NCBI GenBank assembly: GCA_002104905.1
Contig: MCFE01000984.1
Coordinates: forward strand, 1 to 21,824
Direction: 5' to 3'
Length of the DNA stretch: 21,824 nt
Origin: Basidiobolus meristosporus CBS 931.73
Taxonomy: Eukaryota; Basidiobolomycota; Basidiobolomycetes; Basidiobolales; Basidiobolaceae
Position 1 is the stretch's first letter. Every line of letters starts with the position of its first letter. The notes under the pieces were generated by a model that ran no database searches, was not told the origin of the DNA, and was given only the letters and a program-made list of their open reading frames with translations. Both the position numbers and the translations under genes were made by a program. Shown piece by piece: positions 1-10,319 of the stretch.

Positions 1-58
1 ACGCTTATTACAGATTGCACACTCACAATATGTATTTATTACTCATGAATATTTTGTT

Positions 59-67
59 GAGTGGGAG
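59..67 (+). other. Polypurine tract before LTR copy 1
   Basis: GAGTGGGAG directly abuts the TGTTG start of the LTR and is the likely plus-strand primer. Identical tracts lie at 3023-3031 and 5987-5995. Its presence before the first LTR shows that another internal region continues to the left of the window. Confidence 0.75.
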
Positions 68-416
68 TGTTGTAATTATTGAATTGTCACCTAAATATTC
101 ATGCTAACTTAGTCACATAGATCTTATTCTGTGATTAGCATTCTGTCCTGACTAGATTTCTTGTCGGGATTTACTTAGAATATTTTCACCAAATTGTCAG
201 GTACCCAGATTATTATTTTTCTCAAAGTCGTCCAAAAGACCCCAAACTTTGCACACATATTCTTGGGACCTTCCTTAACAAACTCTACACGTTTGTTTCC
301 TCTACTTTATCAAAAGTATAAATACCATACTTTTGATCAATAAATCTACAAGTGAATAACATGTAAATCCTCTAGTTCTCCACATCACTTCCAATACTCC
401 TCAGAATATTGCAACA
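68..416 (+). repeat. LTR copy 1 of the copia-type element
   Basis: The LTR begins TGTTGTAATT and ends ATTGCAACA, giving 5-bp TGTTG/CAACA inverted ends typical of Ty1/copia LTRs. A TATA box (TATAAATA, 317-324) and a polyadenylation-like AATAAA (339-344) are present, so transcription probably starts near 345. An 11-bp perfect inverted repeat (309-319 and 327-337) brackets the TATA box. Confidence 0.85.
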
Positions 417-429
417 GGTTATGAGCCCC
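417..429 (+). other. Primer-binding site, initiator tRNA-Met half-molecule type
   Basis: Directly after LTR copy 1 comes GGTTATGAGCCCC. Its complement, GGGGCTCATAACC, matches the anticodon stem-loop of initiator tRNA-Met (CAU anticodon followed by AACC), not a tRNA 3' CCA end. Drosophila copia uses the same layout, priming with a 5' half of this tRNA cut in the anticodon arm. The same site recurs at 3381-3393. Confidence 0.8.
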
Positions 430-3031
430 GAGCTTGCTGTCCTCTTGGTGTCTACTATGCTTTGGATCCTTTTCTGCTAGTCTGGAGAAAGACTTTCCGC
501 ACTATTGCTCTGCTAAGGTTAAAGAAGACTACCGCTGCTAAAGGACTATGTTTATGAGGATATTGCTGTGGAGAAGAAGGCCTTGCCTTTAAAAGATGCC
601 TTCAGTAACTATCCAAGTTAGTTATGAAGAAGAGTCAATCAAACTGGCATGTAATTGTGTCAAGAAATATAGTATGTTGGTGCTCTACCACTACTGAAGA
701 AAATTGCATAATTCCAGCAATTGAGGGTCCAGATCTACAATGAAATATACTGCAATATGTATTCATATGACCCCAATTGACTGTTAGACGAGCTTTTGGA
801 TAGGATATTATCCTGAATTGCAAAAGAAAAAAATATAGATCATTATTAATGATTGCCGGAGGAGGATTTTACCAAAAATCTGTTGCCACTCAAAATACAG
901 CTGAGAATGCAAATACTGGAGCTGTTAGCCGCCATTCTGGACTATCTACTGATGGAAAAAGATCTCAGAAACAAGCTTCCTGAATTGTAAGGATCCCAAT
1001 GATATATGATACATATATATCCACCTGGAGTACAGATATGTACTACACAATCCATTAGAAGAATGCTATAATTGTATCAAGTGTTTTGATACTGAAACCA
1101 GTGTACCAGGAGCTAAATATGGAGCTGTTAGACGTGCTATCACTCTGTTTAAGTCTCAAAACAGTGGGAGAAAGTATTATACAAATTTAGCAAAATCAAC
1201 TCATGAAGATTCTACCGCCAGCCAAAGGAGTGAAGCATATAATTGCAAGCCTGATTGGAGTATACAACCAAGCAACAGTTGGTCAGTACACAGCTAAGAG
1301 CCACTCAGAAGATAACACAGTACTTTATACTTGTTATATATATATCACTTATTACAGTGGGAGAAAACACTTGGTGATATTTAACTTCTCTGTATCAGAT
1401 CAGAAGAATTTTGATTGATCAAGTCACCGCCAAGTTCTGCAACTCAAAATACTGATATATTGGAGTCTGATACCAAAGTATTGATGAAGCTAGCTATCAA
1501 ATGCAGTTTATTTGATCAAATTTGGTCAACTCTATCAAAAGTTATGAATGATCTAAGTGGATGCCGATTTTGATTATTTCACTCTCAAATAGTCAGATAT
1601 TCTGGAACAATGATGTCATGGAGACTCTTGTGCTCAAAAACACCGTGGTCCTACCTGCAAGGAAGTCCAGAACCACCCCACAAAAGGAATTATCCCTGGG
1701 TCATCAGCAGAAAAAGAAAAGAAGAAAAAATGGAAAATACTACTACCGCAAACTAGGGTACATCCCAAATGGTGCCAAAACTTATGTAGGCCATATTTGG
1801 ACTATCTGGCAATGCAGATATGTTCTATGGAGCCTCTTGTACGAAGTTCTCAAGCTAGAAACCCCAGAAGAGCCTTGAAACTTCAACAGGATCTGTTAGA
1901 TATTGTAGTATATATTGGAACAGATTATTTAGTGCAGAAGTCTTGATGTCTGCTGTCTATGGAGCTGAAAGAAAAAGGTGCAAGGATCAACCAGATGGTT
2001 TTTATGGATCCTGAAGACACTGAGAAGATCAGTTAGCCTTGGAAACCGAGCTCAAGGTTGAAAATAACTATCAGGAGAATAAGGATAATCAAAGCCCTTG
2101 TTAAGGAGAATCTCACTTCTGGAAAAGCGCCAATCTCTATTCTACAAGTATATTCTGATAAGACAAAAGCAGCTGTATCAATCCAAATCAGTAGAAGCAC
2201 TCTAAGAATAGCTACCAAACAACCCATGGTGTTGTCCAATACCAAACTGGGTAAATCAAGAAGCAAATGGACTTTGAATCTACCGCATATGAAGTAATCA
2301 GTCCAAAGAAAGTTATTGCTATTTAAAGAAGACAAAGATGACCATTCTAGATCATATTTGTGGATCTGAATCACTAAACAGACGTGGTTCAAGTGGGAGC
2401 AGGCCATCCCAGCTCAGAGTTGAGCAAAAACCTTCTTTTTTTGGCCATGTTATATGTGCCACAGTGCCAGGAAACAAGGATAATCCGGATCAGGCATAAA
2501 TGACAAAACCTTAACTTGACCCAAAGTAGGTCACTATTTTTTACCTCATATAGCATCTATATGATGGAAGTAACTGTCCCTGAGCCTAATATGGACACAC
2601 AGTGAAGTTGTCTAAATGGATTAGACTGTTGGCCAGAAATAAGGAAACTCCAGATCTGCCGTAAATGACAAAACCTTAACTTGACCAAAAGTGGGTCAAT
2701 TTTGCTCAAATAAGAAGCATTGGATAGCCCAGAGGCTATATACCATTATTACGATCTGTCAATTAGACTCAGCTTATTATTCAAGCCCGTACAACTGATC
2801 AAAGTTGATGATTAGTATTATGATCAGATCATTCAGATTTTTAGGCATATTACTAAGTAGATATGCATACTGAATTCCAAGTTACTTGTTCTATTAAGTT
2901 GAACACAAATGCATACACCTTTGGATAATATATTAGTCCAGTATGCAAAACAGTTAAATCTTATACGCTTATTACAGATTGCACACTCACAATATGTATT
3001 TATTACTCATGAATATTTTGTTGAGTGGGAG
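417..3031 (+). mobile_element. Internal region of copia-type unit 1, without a long ORF
   Basis: This 2615-bp region lies between two LTRs. All three plus-strand frames are cut by stops, and I find no protease, integrase, RT (YVDD) or RNase H motif. A plus-strand frame near 1058 contains Cys-Tyr-Asn-Cys (1064-1075), like the start of a gag zinc knuckle, but the rest of the knuckle is missing, so this is only a hint of a gag relic. Short ORFs of 62-124 codons on both strands resemble nothing I recognise. A motif around TAAATGACAAAACCTTAACT occurs twice, at about 2497 and 2662. The element is best described as non-autonomous or degenerate. Confidence 0.7.
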
Positions 3032-3380
3032 TGTTGTAATTATTGAATTGTCACCTAAATATTCATGCTAACTTAGTCACATAGATCTTATTCTGTGATT
3101 AGCATTCTGTCCTGACTAGATTTCTTGTCGGGATTTACTTAGAATATTTTCACCAAATTGTCAGGTACCCAGATTATTATTTTTCTCAAAGTCGTCCAAA
3201 AGACCCCAAACTTTGCACACATATTCTTGGGACCTTCCTTAACAAACTCTACACGTTTGTTTCCTCTACTTTATCAAAAGTATAAATACCATACTTTTGA
3301 TCAATAAATCTACAAGTGAATAACATGTAAATCCTCTAGTTCTCCACATCACTTCCAATACTCCTCAGAATATTGCAACA
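3032..3380 (+). repeat. LTR copy 2 of the copia-type element
   Basis: This is the same 349-bp sequence as 68-416, shifted by 2964 bp. It is the 3' LTR of the first unit and the 5' LTR of the second, so the two units share it. It is preceded by the purine-rich tract and followed by the primer-binding site. I saw no difference from copy 1. Confidence 0.85.
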
Positions 3381-3393
3381 GGTTATGAGCCCC
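3381..3393 (+). other. Primer-binding site of copia-type unit 2
   Basis: Second copy of the initiator tRNA-Met anticodon-arm primer site, directly after LTR copy 2. Confidence 0.8.
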
Positions 3394-5995
3394 GAGCTTG
3401 CTGTCCTCTTGGTGTCTACTATGCTTTGGATCCTTTTCTGCTAGTCTGGAGAAAGACTTTCCGCACTATTGCTCTGCTAAGGTTAAAGAAGACTACCGCT
3501 GCTAAAGGACTATGTTTATGAGGATATTGCTGTGGAGAAGAAGGCCTTGCCTTTAAAAGATGCCTTCAGTAACTATCCAAGTTAGTTATGAAGAAGAGTC
3601 AATCAAACTGGCATGTAATTGTGTCAAGAAATATAGTATGTTGGTGCTCTACCACTACTGAAGAAAATTGCATAATTCCAGCAATTGAGGGTCCAGATCT
3701 ACAATGAAATATACTGCAATATGTATTCATATGACCCCAATTGACTGTTAGACGAGCTTTTGGATAGGATATTATCCTGAATTGCAAAAGAAAAAAATAT
3801 AGATCATTATTAATGATTGCCGGAGGAGGATTTTACCAAAAATCTGTTGCCACTCAAAATACAGCTGAGAATGCAAATACTGGAGCTGTTAGCCGCCATT
3901 CTGGACTATCTACTGATGGAAAAAGATCTCAGAAACAAGCTTCCTGAATTGTAAGGATCCCAATGATATATGATACATATATATCCACCTGGAGTACAGA
4001 TATGTACTACACAATCCATTAGAAGAATGCTATAATTGTATCAAGTGTTTTGATACTGAAACCAGTGTACCAGGAGCTAAATATGGAGCTGTTAGACGTG
4101 CTATCACTCTGTTTAAGTCTCAAAACAGTGGGAGAAAGTATTATACAAATTTAGCAAAATCAACTCATGAAGATTCTACCGCCAGCCAAAGGAGTGAAGC
4201 ATATAATTGCAAGCCTGATTGGAGTATACAACCAAGCAACAGTTGGTCAGTACACAGCTAAGAGCCACTCAGAAGATAACACAGTACTTTATACTTGTTA
4301 TATATATATCACTTATTACAGTGGGAGAAAACACTTGGTGATATTTAACTTCTCTGTATCAGATCAGAAGAATTTTGATTGATCAAGTCACCGCCAAGTT
4401 CTGCAACTCAAAATACTGATATATTGGAGTCTGATACCAAAGTATTGATGAAGCTAGCTATCAAATGCAGTTTATTTGATCAAATTTGGTCAACTCTATC
4501 AAAAGTTATGAATGATCTAAGTGGATGCCGATTTTGATTATTTCACTCTCAAATAGTCAGATATTCTGGAACAATGATGTCATGGAGACTCTTGTGCTCA
4601 AAAACACCGTGGTCCTACCTGCAAGGAAGTCCAGAACCACCCCACAAAAGGAATTATCCCTGGGTCATCAGCAGAAAAAGAAAAGAAGAAAAAATGGAAA
4701 ATACTACTACCGCAAACTAGGGTACATCCCAAATGGTGCCAAAACTTATGTAGGCCATATTTGGACTATCTGGCAATGCAGATATGTTCTATGGAGCCTC
4801 TTGTACGAAGTTCTCAAGCTAGAAACCCCAGAAGAGCCTTGAAACTTCAACAGGATCTGTTAGATATTGTAGTATATATTGGAACAGATTATTTAGTGCA
4901 GAAGTCTTGATGTCTGCTGTCTATGGAGCTGAAAGAAAAAGGTGCAAGGATCAACCAGATGGTTTTTATGGATCCTGAAGACACTGAGAAGATCAGTTAG
5001 CCTTGGAAACCGAGCTCAAGGTTGAAAATAACTATCAGGAGAATAAGGATAATCAAAGCCCTTGTTAAGGAGAATCTCACTTCTGGAAAAGCGCCAATCT
5101 CTATTCTACAAGTATATTCTGATAAGACAAAAGCAGCTGTATCAATCCAAATCAGTAGAAGCACTCTAAGAATAGCTACCAAACAACCCATGGTGTTGTC
5201 CAATACCAAACTGGGTAAATCAAGAAGCAAATGGACTTTGAATCTACCGCATATGAAGTAATCAGTCCAAAGAAAGTTATTGCTATTTAAAGAAGACAAA
5301 GATGACCATTCTAGATCATATTTGTGGATCTGAATCACTAAACAGACGTGGTTCAAGTGGGAGCAGGCCATCCCAGCTCAGAGTTGAGCAAAAACCTTCT
5401 TTTTTTGGCCATGTTATATGTGCCACAGTGCCAGGAAACAAGGATAATCCGGATCAGGCATAAATGACAAAACCTTAACTTGACCCAAAGTAGGTCACTA
5501 TTTTTTACCTCATATAGCATCTATATGATGGAAGTAACTGTCCCTGAGCCTAATATGGACACACAGTGAAGTTGTCTAAATGGATTAGACTGTTGGCCAG
5601 AAATAAGGAAACTCCAGATCTGCCGTAAATGACAAAACCTTAACTTGACCAAAAGTGGGTCAATTTTGCTCAAATAAGAAGCATTGGATAGCCCAGAGGC
5701 TATATACCATTATTACGATCTGTCAATTAGACTCAGCTTATTATTCAAGCCCGTACAACTGATCAAAGTTGATGATTAGTATTATGATCAGATCATTCAG
5801 ATTTTTAGGCATATTACTAAGTAGATATGCATACTGAATTCCAAGTTACTTGTTCTATTAAGTTGAACACAAATGCATACACCTTTGGATAATATATTAG
5901 TCCAGTATGCAAAACAGTTAAATCTTATACGCTTATTACAGATTGCACACTCACAATATGTATTTATTACTCATGAATATTTTGTTGAGTGGGAG
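3381..5995 (+). mobile_element. Internal region of copia-type unit 2
   Basis: Same 2615-bp sequence as the first internal region, with the same short ORFs shifted by 2964 bp. Because the stops and frameshifts are shared, the decay happened before the duplication. The duplication is therefore recent relative to the loss of coding capacity, or it is an assembly artefact. Confidence 0.7.
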
Positions 5996-6344
5996 TGTTG
6001 TAATTATTGAATTGTCACCTAAATATTCATGCTAACTTAGTCACATAGATCTTATTCTGTGATTAGCATTCTGTCCTGACTAGATTTCTTGTCGGGATTT
6101 ACTTAGAATATTTTCACCAAATTGTCAGGTACCCAGATTATTATTTTTCTCAAAGTCGTCCAAAAGACCCCAAACTTTGCACACATATTCTTGGGACCTT
6201 CCTTAACAAACTCTACACGTTTGTTTCCTCTACTTTATCAAAAGTATAAATACCATACTTTTGATCAATAAATCTACAAGTGAATAACATGTAAATCCTC
6301 TAGTTCTCCACATCACTTCCAATACTCCTCAGAATATTGCAACA
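5996..6344 (+). repeat. LTR copy 3 (terminal) of the copia-type element
   Basis: Third copy of the 349-bp LTR. It ends exactly at CAACA (6344), and the following sequence no longer matches the element, so 6344/6345 is the right-hand integration junction. The matching left junction lies outside the window, so a target-site duplication cannot be tested. Confidence 0.85.
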
Positions 6345-6959
6345 GTGTGCTCTATCTCAAGATACAAAGTCATGCATATACCTACTGGAATGAGGGATAA
6401 GGACTCCTGCACAAGCAAAGTGCAGTGAAACTTCATTTGAATGAGTTTTACAACAGCTTTGACAGTGTTGAAGTCTGATATAGAGTGTAGTTCTGAGATA
6501 CAGATCATGATAGAGTAGGAAGAGTCAGCACAGTGCATGTCTGTAGGTCAGAGATCTGATAGCATTGAGCAACTTTCTGAGTAGTCTGATATGTAGAACT
6601 TTATGGACATACAGTTAAGAGTCTGACTGAAGTGTGTGTAGTATACTGCTGCTGACAGTCTGTGCAGATAGCTAGCTCATACTCAGTAACACAAGTGACT
6701 GTATAGAGCATCTGTCAGCTTGTGACTGACTGATGAGCTGATGATCTGTAGCATACATTATATGCATTAGTGCTATGCTTGCTACTTGGCAGAGAAGCAG
6801 ACACATATTCTAGGAGAAGGATAGGCCAATTAGTACTCATACCAAATTTGGTAATCAGTTATCTGCTAATTCCACAAGGTATTACACCAAGAAATTTGAC
6901 AGCAGAATACCAGCTGAATAGCAACAACATAACACTATAATGCCAGCAAAATACTGGCA
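6345..6959. other. Unassigned AT-rich stretch right of the LTR array
   Basis: No convincing gene. The sequence is rich in short reiterations of AGTCTGA/TCTGAT-like words between about 6470 and 6740, giving a low-complexity feel, and its ORFs are below 70 codons. It may be old, scrambled repeat DNA. Confidence 0.4.
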
Positions 6960-7240
6960 TATTACCAGTTGAATGCCAAGTATGGGACTTTTTGTATGAG
7001 TCACGGAAAACAGGGCAAGTTAAGCAGAAAAAGGGATATTCTTAGTGGTAGGTTGCATAGACTCATACAATCTTGAGATTGATTCAGTGCTAACATCCAT
7101 GTCCATCAAGGTCAAGGTATCCATGATACGCTCCCAACTTCCAGTGTGCTTAGATACTCCTAAGGAGGAAGAGTATCAGATAGCATTTTCCCAGAGAGTC
7201 TTTATCTTTGGGTTAGGAAAGTGAAGGTATCTATAATTAG
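6960..7240 (-). pseudogene. Relic of LINE ORF2 (region upstream of RT)
   Basis: Read on the minus strand this matches, with stops, the segment just upstream of the RT core in the LINEs further right. YLHFPNPK here corresponds to YLSFPNPK in element A, and SISRLYESMQP corresponds to SITRTVSRLYRAMRP in A and SISRVYTAMRP in element B1. At DNA level, AAGGTATCCATGATACG (from about 7112) closely matches B1 near 13165. The fragment is truncated at both ends and has at least two in-frame stops. It has no telomeric seam and no 3' tail, so it is an internal fragment, not a terminal addition. The left limit is soft. It shows that this LINE lineage was present centromere-proximal of HSP70 long enough ago to decay. 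Confidence 0.7.
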
Positions 7241-7245
7241 GGACT

Positions 7246-7557
7246 TCAATAATAGGTTTCCACTTGTGCATCTCTAAAGGCTGTGGCAGGCGATAATGTG
7301 CCGAAAATCAGGTATTCAGTGCCAGCTTGAACCGCTGCGCCAGCAACTCGCTTTCCTTGAGCAAATTCGCGTTCGCAGAGTTTATCATCATAGATACTCA
7401 CAGTGACGGAAATGACAGCCTGAGTACCTTGGAAAGCACTTTGGATAGCTGTGGTATCATCCGCGTCTGCTTCTTCCCTTAGAAGCGAGGACTTATGCGG
7501 CTGGCTTGGAGGAATTACGAGTGATGGCTGTGGTTTACGGAGTGGTGGGAAGTAGAA
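7246..7557 (-). pseudogene. NmrA-like (NAD(P)-binding) gene fragment
   Basis: A minus-strand frame without a start codon is open for 103 codons between TAA at 7558 and TGA at 7246. Its middle reads LLREEADADDTTAIQSAFQG, then TQAVISV, then FAQGKRVAGAAVQAGTEYLI. This is the pattern of NmrA-type atypical short-chain dehydrogenases: the D-D-x(n)-AFxG-x-x-AV strand-turn, then the EFxQGKxxAxAAxxAGxxxLI helix and strand. The N-terminal glycine-rich nucleotide-binding loop is absent, and the C-terminal half is lost where the LINE relic begins. The stretch is GC-richer than its surroundings. It is most likely a gene broken by rearrangement or insertion; an intron-containing upstream exon cannot be excluded. 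NmrA proteins are redox-sensing regulators or reductases; no function is implied for this fragment. Confidence 0.55.
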
Positions 7558-8130
7558 TTAACATATAGCAGCGGAAGTGCGGTTGAAGGCAATCTAAAGT
7601 TACTGTGTAAAACAAGCGAACACAGTGAGCTTTAGTACCATCGATATGGGAGAATAAAGCCCAGGACGCTTGGTTTCGCCATTGATTTGTTGACTCATAA
7701 CCTGTGTTATTAGGCCAATCAATGGATCTGGCCAACGATGATACTAGCTGTGACTACTATCCACGGCCTAATTTCCTCCAAGTCCGAAGTTGGCGCTTTT
7801 CACACTGATTACTTCAGATGCTTCCATCTAGACGGCTTTTCTACCAGAAGTGACATGGAAGATTACAGGAATTTGCTTATAGCCTATCGATGAAGCGTAC
7901 AAAATAGTAAGGGTAGGCTTAGCCATAGAGATAATAAAGGTTGGAGTTAAGTGAAAACAAGCAGGGTTAGGCTAAGCGAGGATGATTATCTATACCATTG
8001 ATGCGGGTTATCCAGCAGCTTGAACTGCCACTGACGGTTTACTCTAGCTAGACACACACTATCGCTCCAACTGCATGTAAATCACAAATGTTATTGATTA
8101 TCCGATACTTGATGATGATTGGTGGGATGA
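7558..8130. other. Intergenic DNA upstream of HSP70
   Basis: No supported gene. A minus-strand ATG at 7690-7692 begins MSQQINGETK but closes quickly without a recognisable domain. It could be a leader exon of the broken NmrA-like gene, but this is speculative. Confidence 0.3.
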
Positions 8131-8135
8131 TCGAG

Positions 8136-8171
8136 GAACAAGCTAGAATTTATGAGAAAAATGCGAATTTC
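8136..8171 (+). promoter_or_regulatory. Candidate heat-shock element upstream of HSP70
   Basis: GAA trinucleotides start at 8136, 8146, 8156 and 8165, spaced 10, 10 and 9 bp, and the last runs into TTTC. Direct GAA units about one helical turn apart match the step-type arrangement bound by trimeric fungal Hsf1. The cluster ends 7 bp before the TATA box, the expected place for a heat-inducible HSP70 promoter. It was identified by eye only. Confidence 0.5.
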
Positions 8172-8178
8172 AGTTTAA

Positions 8179-8186
8179 TATAAAAG
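8179..8186 (+). promoter_or_regulatory. TATA box of HSP70
   Basis: TATAAAAG lies 86 bp before the HSP70 ATG and directly after the GAA cluster. The leader between it and the ATG is AT-rich with a CATAAATCACC ATG start context. Confidence 0.65.
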
Positions 8187-8271
8187 CGTCGCTAGCTCCG
8201 ATACTGGTTCGACATTCAACACATTCTAATACCATATACTATTACATCTATTCTTAATTACATAAATCACC

Positions 8272-10212
8272 ATGTCTAAAGCTGTCGGAATTGATTTGGG
8301 AACCACCTACTCCTGCGTTGGTGTCTGGCAAAACGATCGTGTAGAGATTATTGCCAACGACCAGGGTAACAGAACCACTCCCTCCTATGTTGCTTTCACA
8401 GACTCTGAGCGCCTCATCGGTGATGCCGCCAAGAACCAAGTTGCCATGAACCCCACCAACAGTGTGTTCGATGCCAAGCGCCTCATTGGTCGTCGTTTCA
8501 ACGACTCCGAGGTCCAATCTGATATGAAGCACTGGCCTTTCAAGATTGTCGAGAAGGACTCCAAGCCCTTGATCCAAGTTGAGTACAAGGGTGAGAGCAA
8601 GACCTTCACTCCTGAGGAAATCTCCTCGATGATCTTGTTAAAGATGAGAGAGACCGCTGAGGCCTACCTCGGTGGTGAGGTGAAGAGCGCCGTGATCACC
8701 GTTCCTGCCTACTTCAACGACTCTCAGCGCCAAGCTACCAAGGATGCCGGAGCTATTGCTGGTATGAATGTCCTTCGTATCATCAACGAGCCTACCGCCG
8801 CTGCCATTGCCTACGGTCTTGACCAAAAGACCAGTGGTGAGAAGAATGTCCTCATTTTCGATCTCGGAGGAGGTACCTTCGATGTCTCCCTCTTGACCAT
8901 TGAGGATGGTATCTTCGAAGTCAAGGCCACTGCTGGTGATACTCACTTGGGTGGTGAAGATTTCGATAACCGCCTTGTCAGCCACTTCGTCCAAGAGTTC
9001 AAGCGTAAGAACAAGAAGGACTTGTCCAGCAATGCTCGCGCCCTTCGTCGTCTCAGAACTGCATGTGAGCGTGCTAAGAGAACCCTTTCATCTGCTGCTC
9101 AAACCTCCATTGAGATTGACTCTTTGTTCGAGGGGATTGACTTCTACACCTCCTTGACTCGTGCCAGATTCGAGGAACTCTGCCAAGACTTGTTCCGTTC
9201 CACCATGGACCCTGTCGAGAAGGTTCTTCGTGACTCCAAAATTGACAAATCCAATGTCCACGAAATTGTGCTTGTTGGAGGATCCACCCGTATCCCCAAG
9301 ATCCAGAAACTCGTTTCTGATTACTTCAACGGCAAGGAGCCCAACAAATCCATCAACCCTGATGAGGCTGTTGCCTACGGTGCCGCTGTCCAAGCGGCTA
9401 TCTTATCTGGTGATACCTCTGAGAAGACCCAAGACTTGCTTTTGCTCGATGTTGCTCCTCTCTCCTTGGGTATTGAGACAGCGGGAGGAGTGATGACTCC
9501 CTTGATCAAGAGAAACACTACCGTCCCTACTAAGAAGTCCGAGACCTTCTCTACCTATGCCGATAACCAGCCCGGAGTGTTGATTCAGGTCTTTGAAGGT
9601 GAGCGTGCCCGTACCAAGGACAACAATATCCTTGGCAAATTCGAGCTTACCGGTATCCCACCTGCTCCTCGTGGAGTTCCTCAAATCGAGGTTACCTTTG
9701 ATGTTGATGCCAACGGTATCTTAAACGTGTCTGCTTTGGACAAGACTACTGGTCGCTCAAACAAGATCACCATTACCAATGATAAGGGGCGTCTCTCCAA
9801 GGAGGATATCGAGCGCATGGTGTCTGAGGCCGAGAAGTACAAGGCTGAGGATGAAGCCGCTGCCTCTCGTATTTCTGCCAAGAACGGACTTGAGTCCTAT
9901 GCCTATTCTCTCCGCAACACCATTCAAGACGAGAAGGTTGCAGGACAATTGGAGGTTGATGACAAGAAGAAGCTTGAGGAAGCCATCAACAGCACCATCA
10001 GCTGGTTGGATAACAGCCAAGAAGCTTCCAAGGAGGAATACGAAGACAAGCAAAAGGAGTTGGAAGGTGTTGCCAACCCCATCATGACCAAGATGTACCA
10101 AGCTGCTGGCGGTGCTCCAGGTGCTGCTCCAGGAGGGTTCCCTGGAGGTGCCGCCCCTGGTGGATTCCCTGGTGCCGATAGCGGTGAACCAACTGTTGAA
10201 GAGTTGGATTAA
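8272..10212 (+). CDS. HSP70: Cytosolic heat shock protein 70 (Ssa-type)
   Basis: This is a 646-residue ATP-dependent chaperone that binds exposed hydrophobic segments of client proteins, working with J-proteins and nucleotide exchange factors in cytosol and nucleus. The three Hsp70 signatures are present: IDLGTTYS (7-14), [11 protein letters not shown] (195-205) and [10 protein letters not shown] (334-343). The interdomain linker DLLLLD is at 388-393, followed by the substrate-binding domain, the helical lid and a Gly/Pro/Ala-rich tail from about 613. No signal peptide or HDEL is present, which argues against the ER paralogue. Length matches fungal Ssa proteins and the frame is uninterrupted with no intron. 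Codons end mostly in C or G within AT-rich surroundings, as in highly expressed fungal genes. The terminus is EELD, not the usual EEVD that docks TPR co-chaperones. The ATG is preceded by a TATA box and GAA modules. Antisense ORFs across it are shadows. Confidence 0.98.
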   Translation: MSKAVGIDLGTTYSCVGVWQNDRVEIIANDQGNRTTPSYVAFTDSERLIGDAAKNQVAMNPTNSVFDAKRLIGRRFNDSEVQSDMKHWPFKIVEKDSKPLIQVEYKGESKTFTPEEISSMILLKMRETAEAYLGGEVKSAVITVPAYFNDSQRQATKDAGAIAGMNVLRIINEPTAAAIAYGLDQKTSGEKNVLIFDLGGGTFDVSLLTIEDGIFEVKATAGDTHLGGEDFDNRLVSHFVQEFKRKNKKDLSSNARALRRLRTACERAKRTLSSAAQTSIEIDSLFEGIDFYTSLTRARFEELCQDLFRSTMDPVEKVLRDSKIDKSNVHEIVLVGGSTRIPKIQKLVSDYFNGKEPNKSINPDEAVAYGAAVQAAILSGDTSEKTQDLLLLDVAPLSLGIETAGGVMTPLIKRNTTVPTKKSETFSTYADNQPGVLIQVFEGERARTKDNNILGKFELTGIPPAPRGVPQIEVTFDVDANGILNVSALDKTTGRSNKITITNDKGRLSKEDIERMVSEAEKYKAEDEAAASRISAKNGLESYAYSLRNTIQDEKVAGQLEVDDKKKLEEAINSTISWLDNSQEASKEEYEDKQKELEGVANPIMTKMYQAAGGAPGAAPGGFPGGAAPGGFPGADSGEPTVEELD

Positions 10213-10306
10213 ATAGCGAATTGAGAGCACTATATTCATGTATTTAACAATGTACACTAATTATAAATCTGTGATTATTTCATGTAGTCTTAGCCTTGCA
10301 TCTTAG

Positions 10307-10312
10307 AATAAA
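10307..10312 (+). terminator. Polyadenylation signal of HSP70
   Basis: AATAAA lies about 95 bp after the HSP70 stop codon in an AT-rich 3' region. It is the best candidate 3'-end signal. Confidence 0.5.
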
Positions 10313-10319
10313 TGATTAT

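Larger units (their letters stand above)
1..6344 (+). mobile_element. Tandem array of a Ty1/copia-type LTR retrotransposon
   Basis: The same 2964-bp unit starts at 1 and 2965, and a third copy starting at 5929 stops at 6344. Within it a 349-bp sequence with TGTTG/CAACA ends occurs three times and behaves as an LTR: a purine-rich tract lies directly before each copy, and a primer-binding site lies directly after the first two. The array therefore reads internal end (1-67), LTR, internal, LTR, internal, LTR, and continues left of the window. The units were identical wherever I compared them, including all short ORFs. Such arrays can arise by unequal recombination between LTRs, by tandem integration, or by misassembly. 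The 2615-bp internal region is short for an autonomous copia element (usually above 4 kb) and lacks a polyprotein ORF. Superfamily is inferred from LTR ends and PBS type, not from coding sequence. Confidence 0.85.

Noticed and set aside
635-5371. Short ORFs of 62-124 codons in the copia-type internal regions as possible genes
   Set aside because: They overlap on opposite strands, have no recognisable motif, and are embedded in stop-rich transposon DNA; identity between units only reflects the duplication.
8254-10257. Long antisense and out-of-frame ORFs across HSP70 (for example 9757-10257 minus, 8638-8994 minus)
   Set aside because: They are mirrored by the strong codon bias of the HSP70 frame and show no domain; antisense ORFs over HSP70 genes are a classic artefact.
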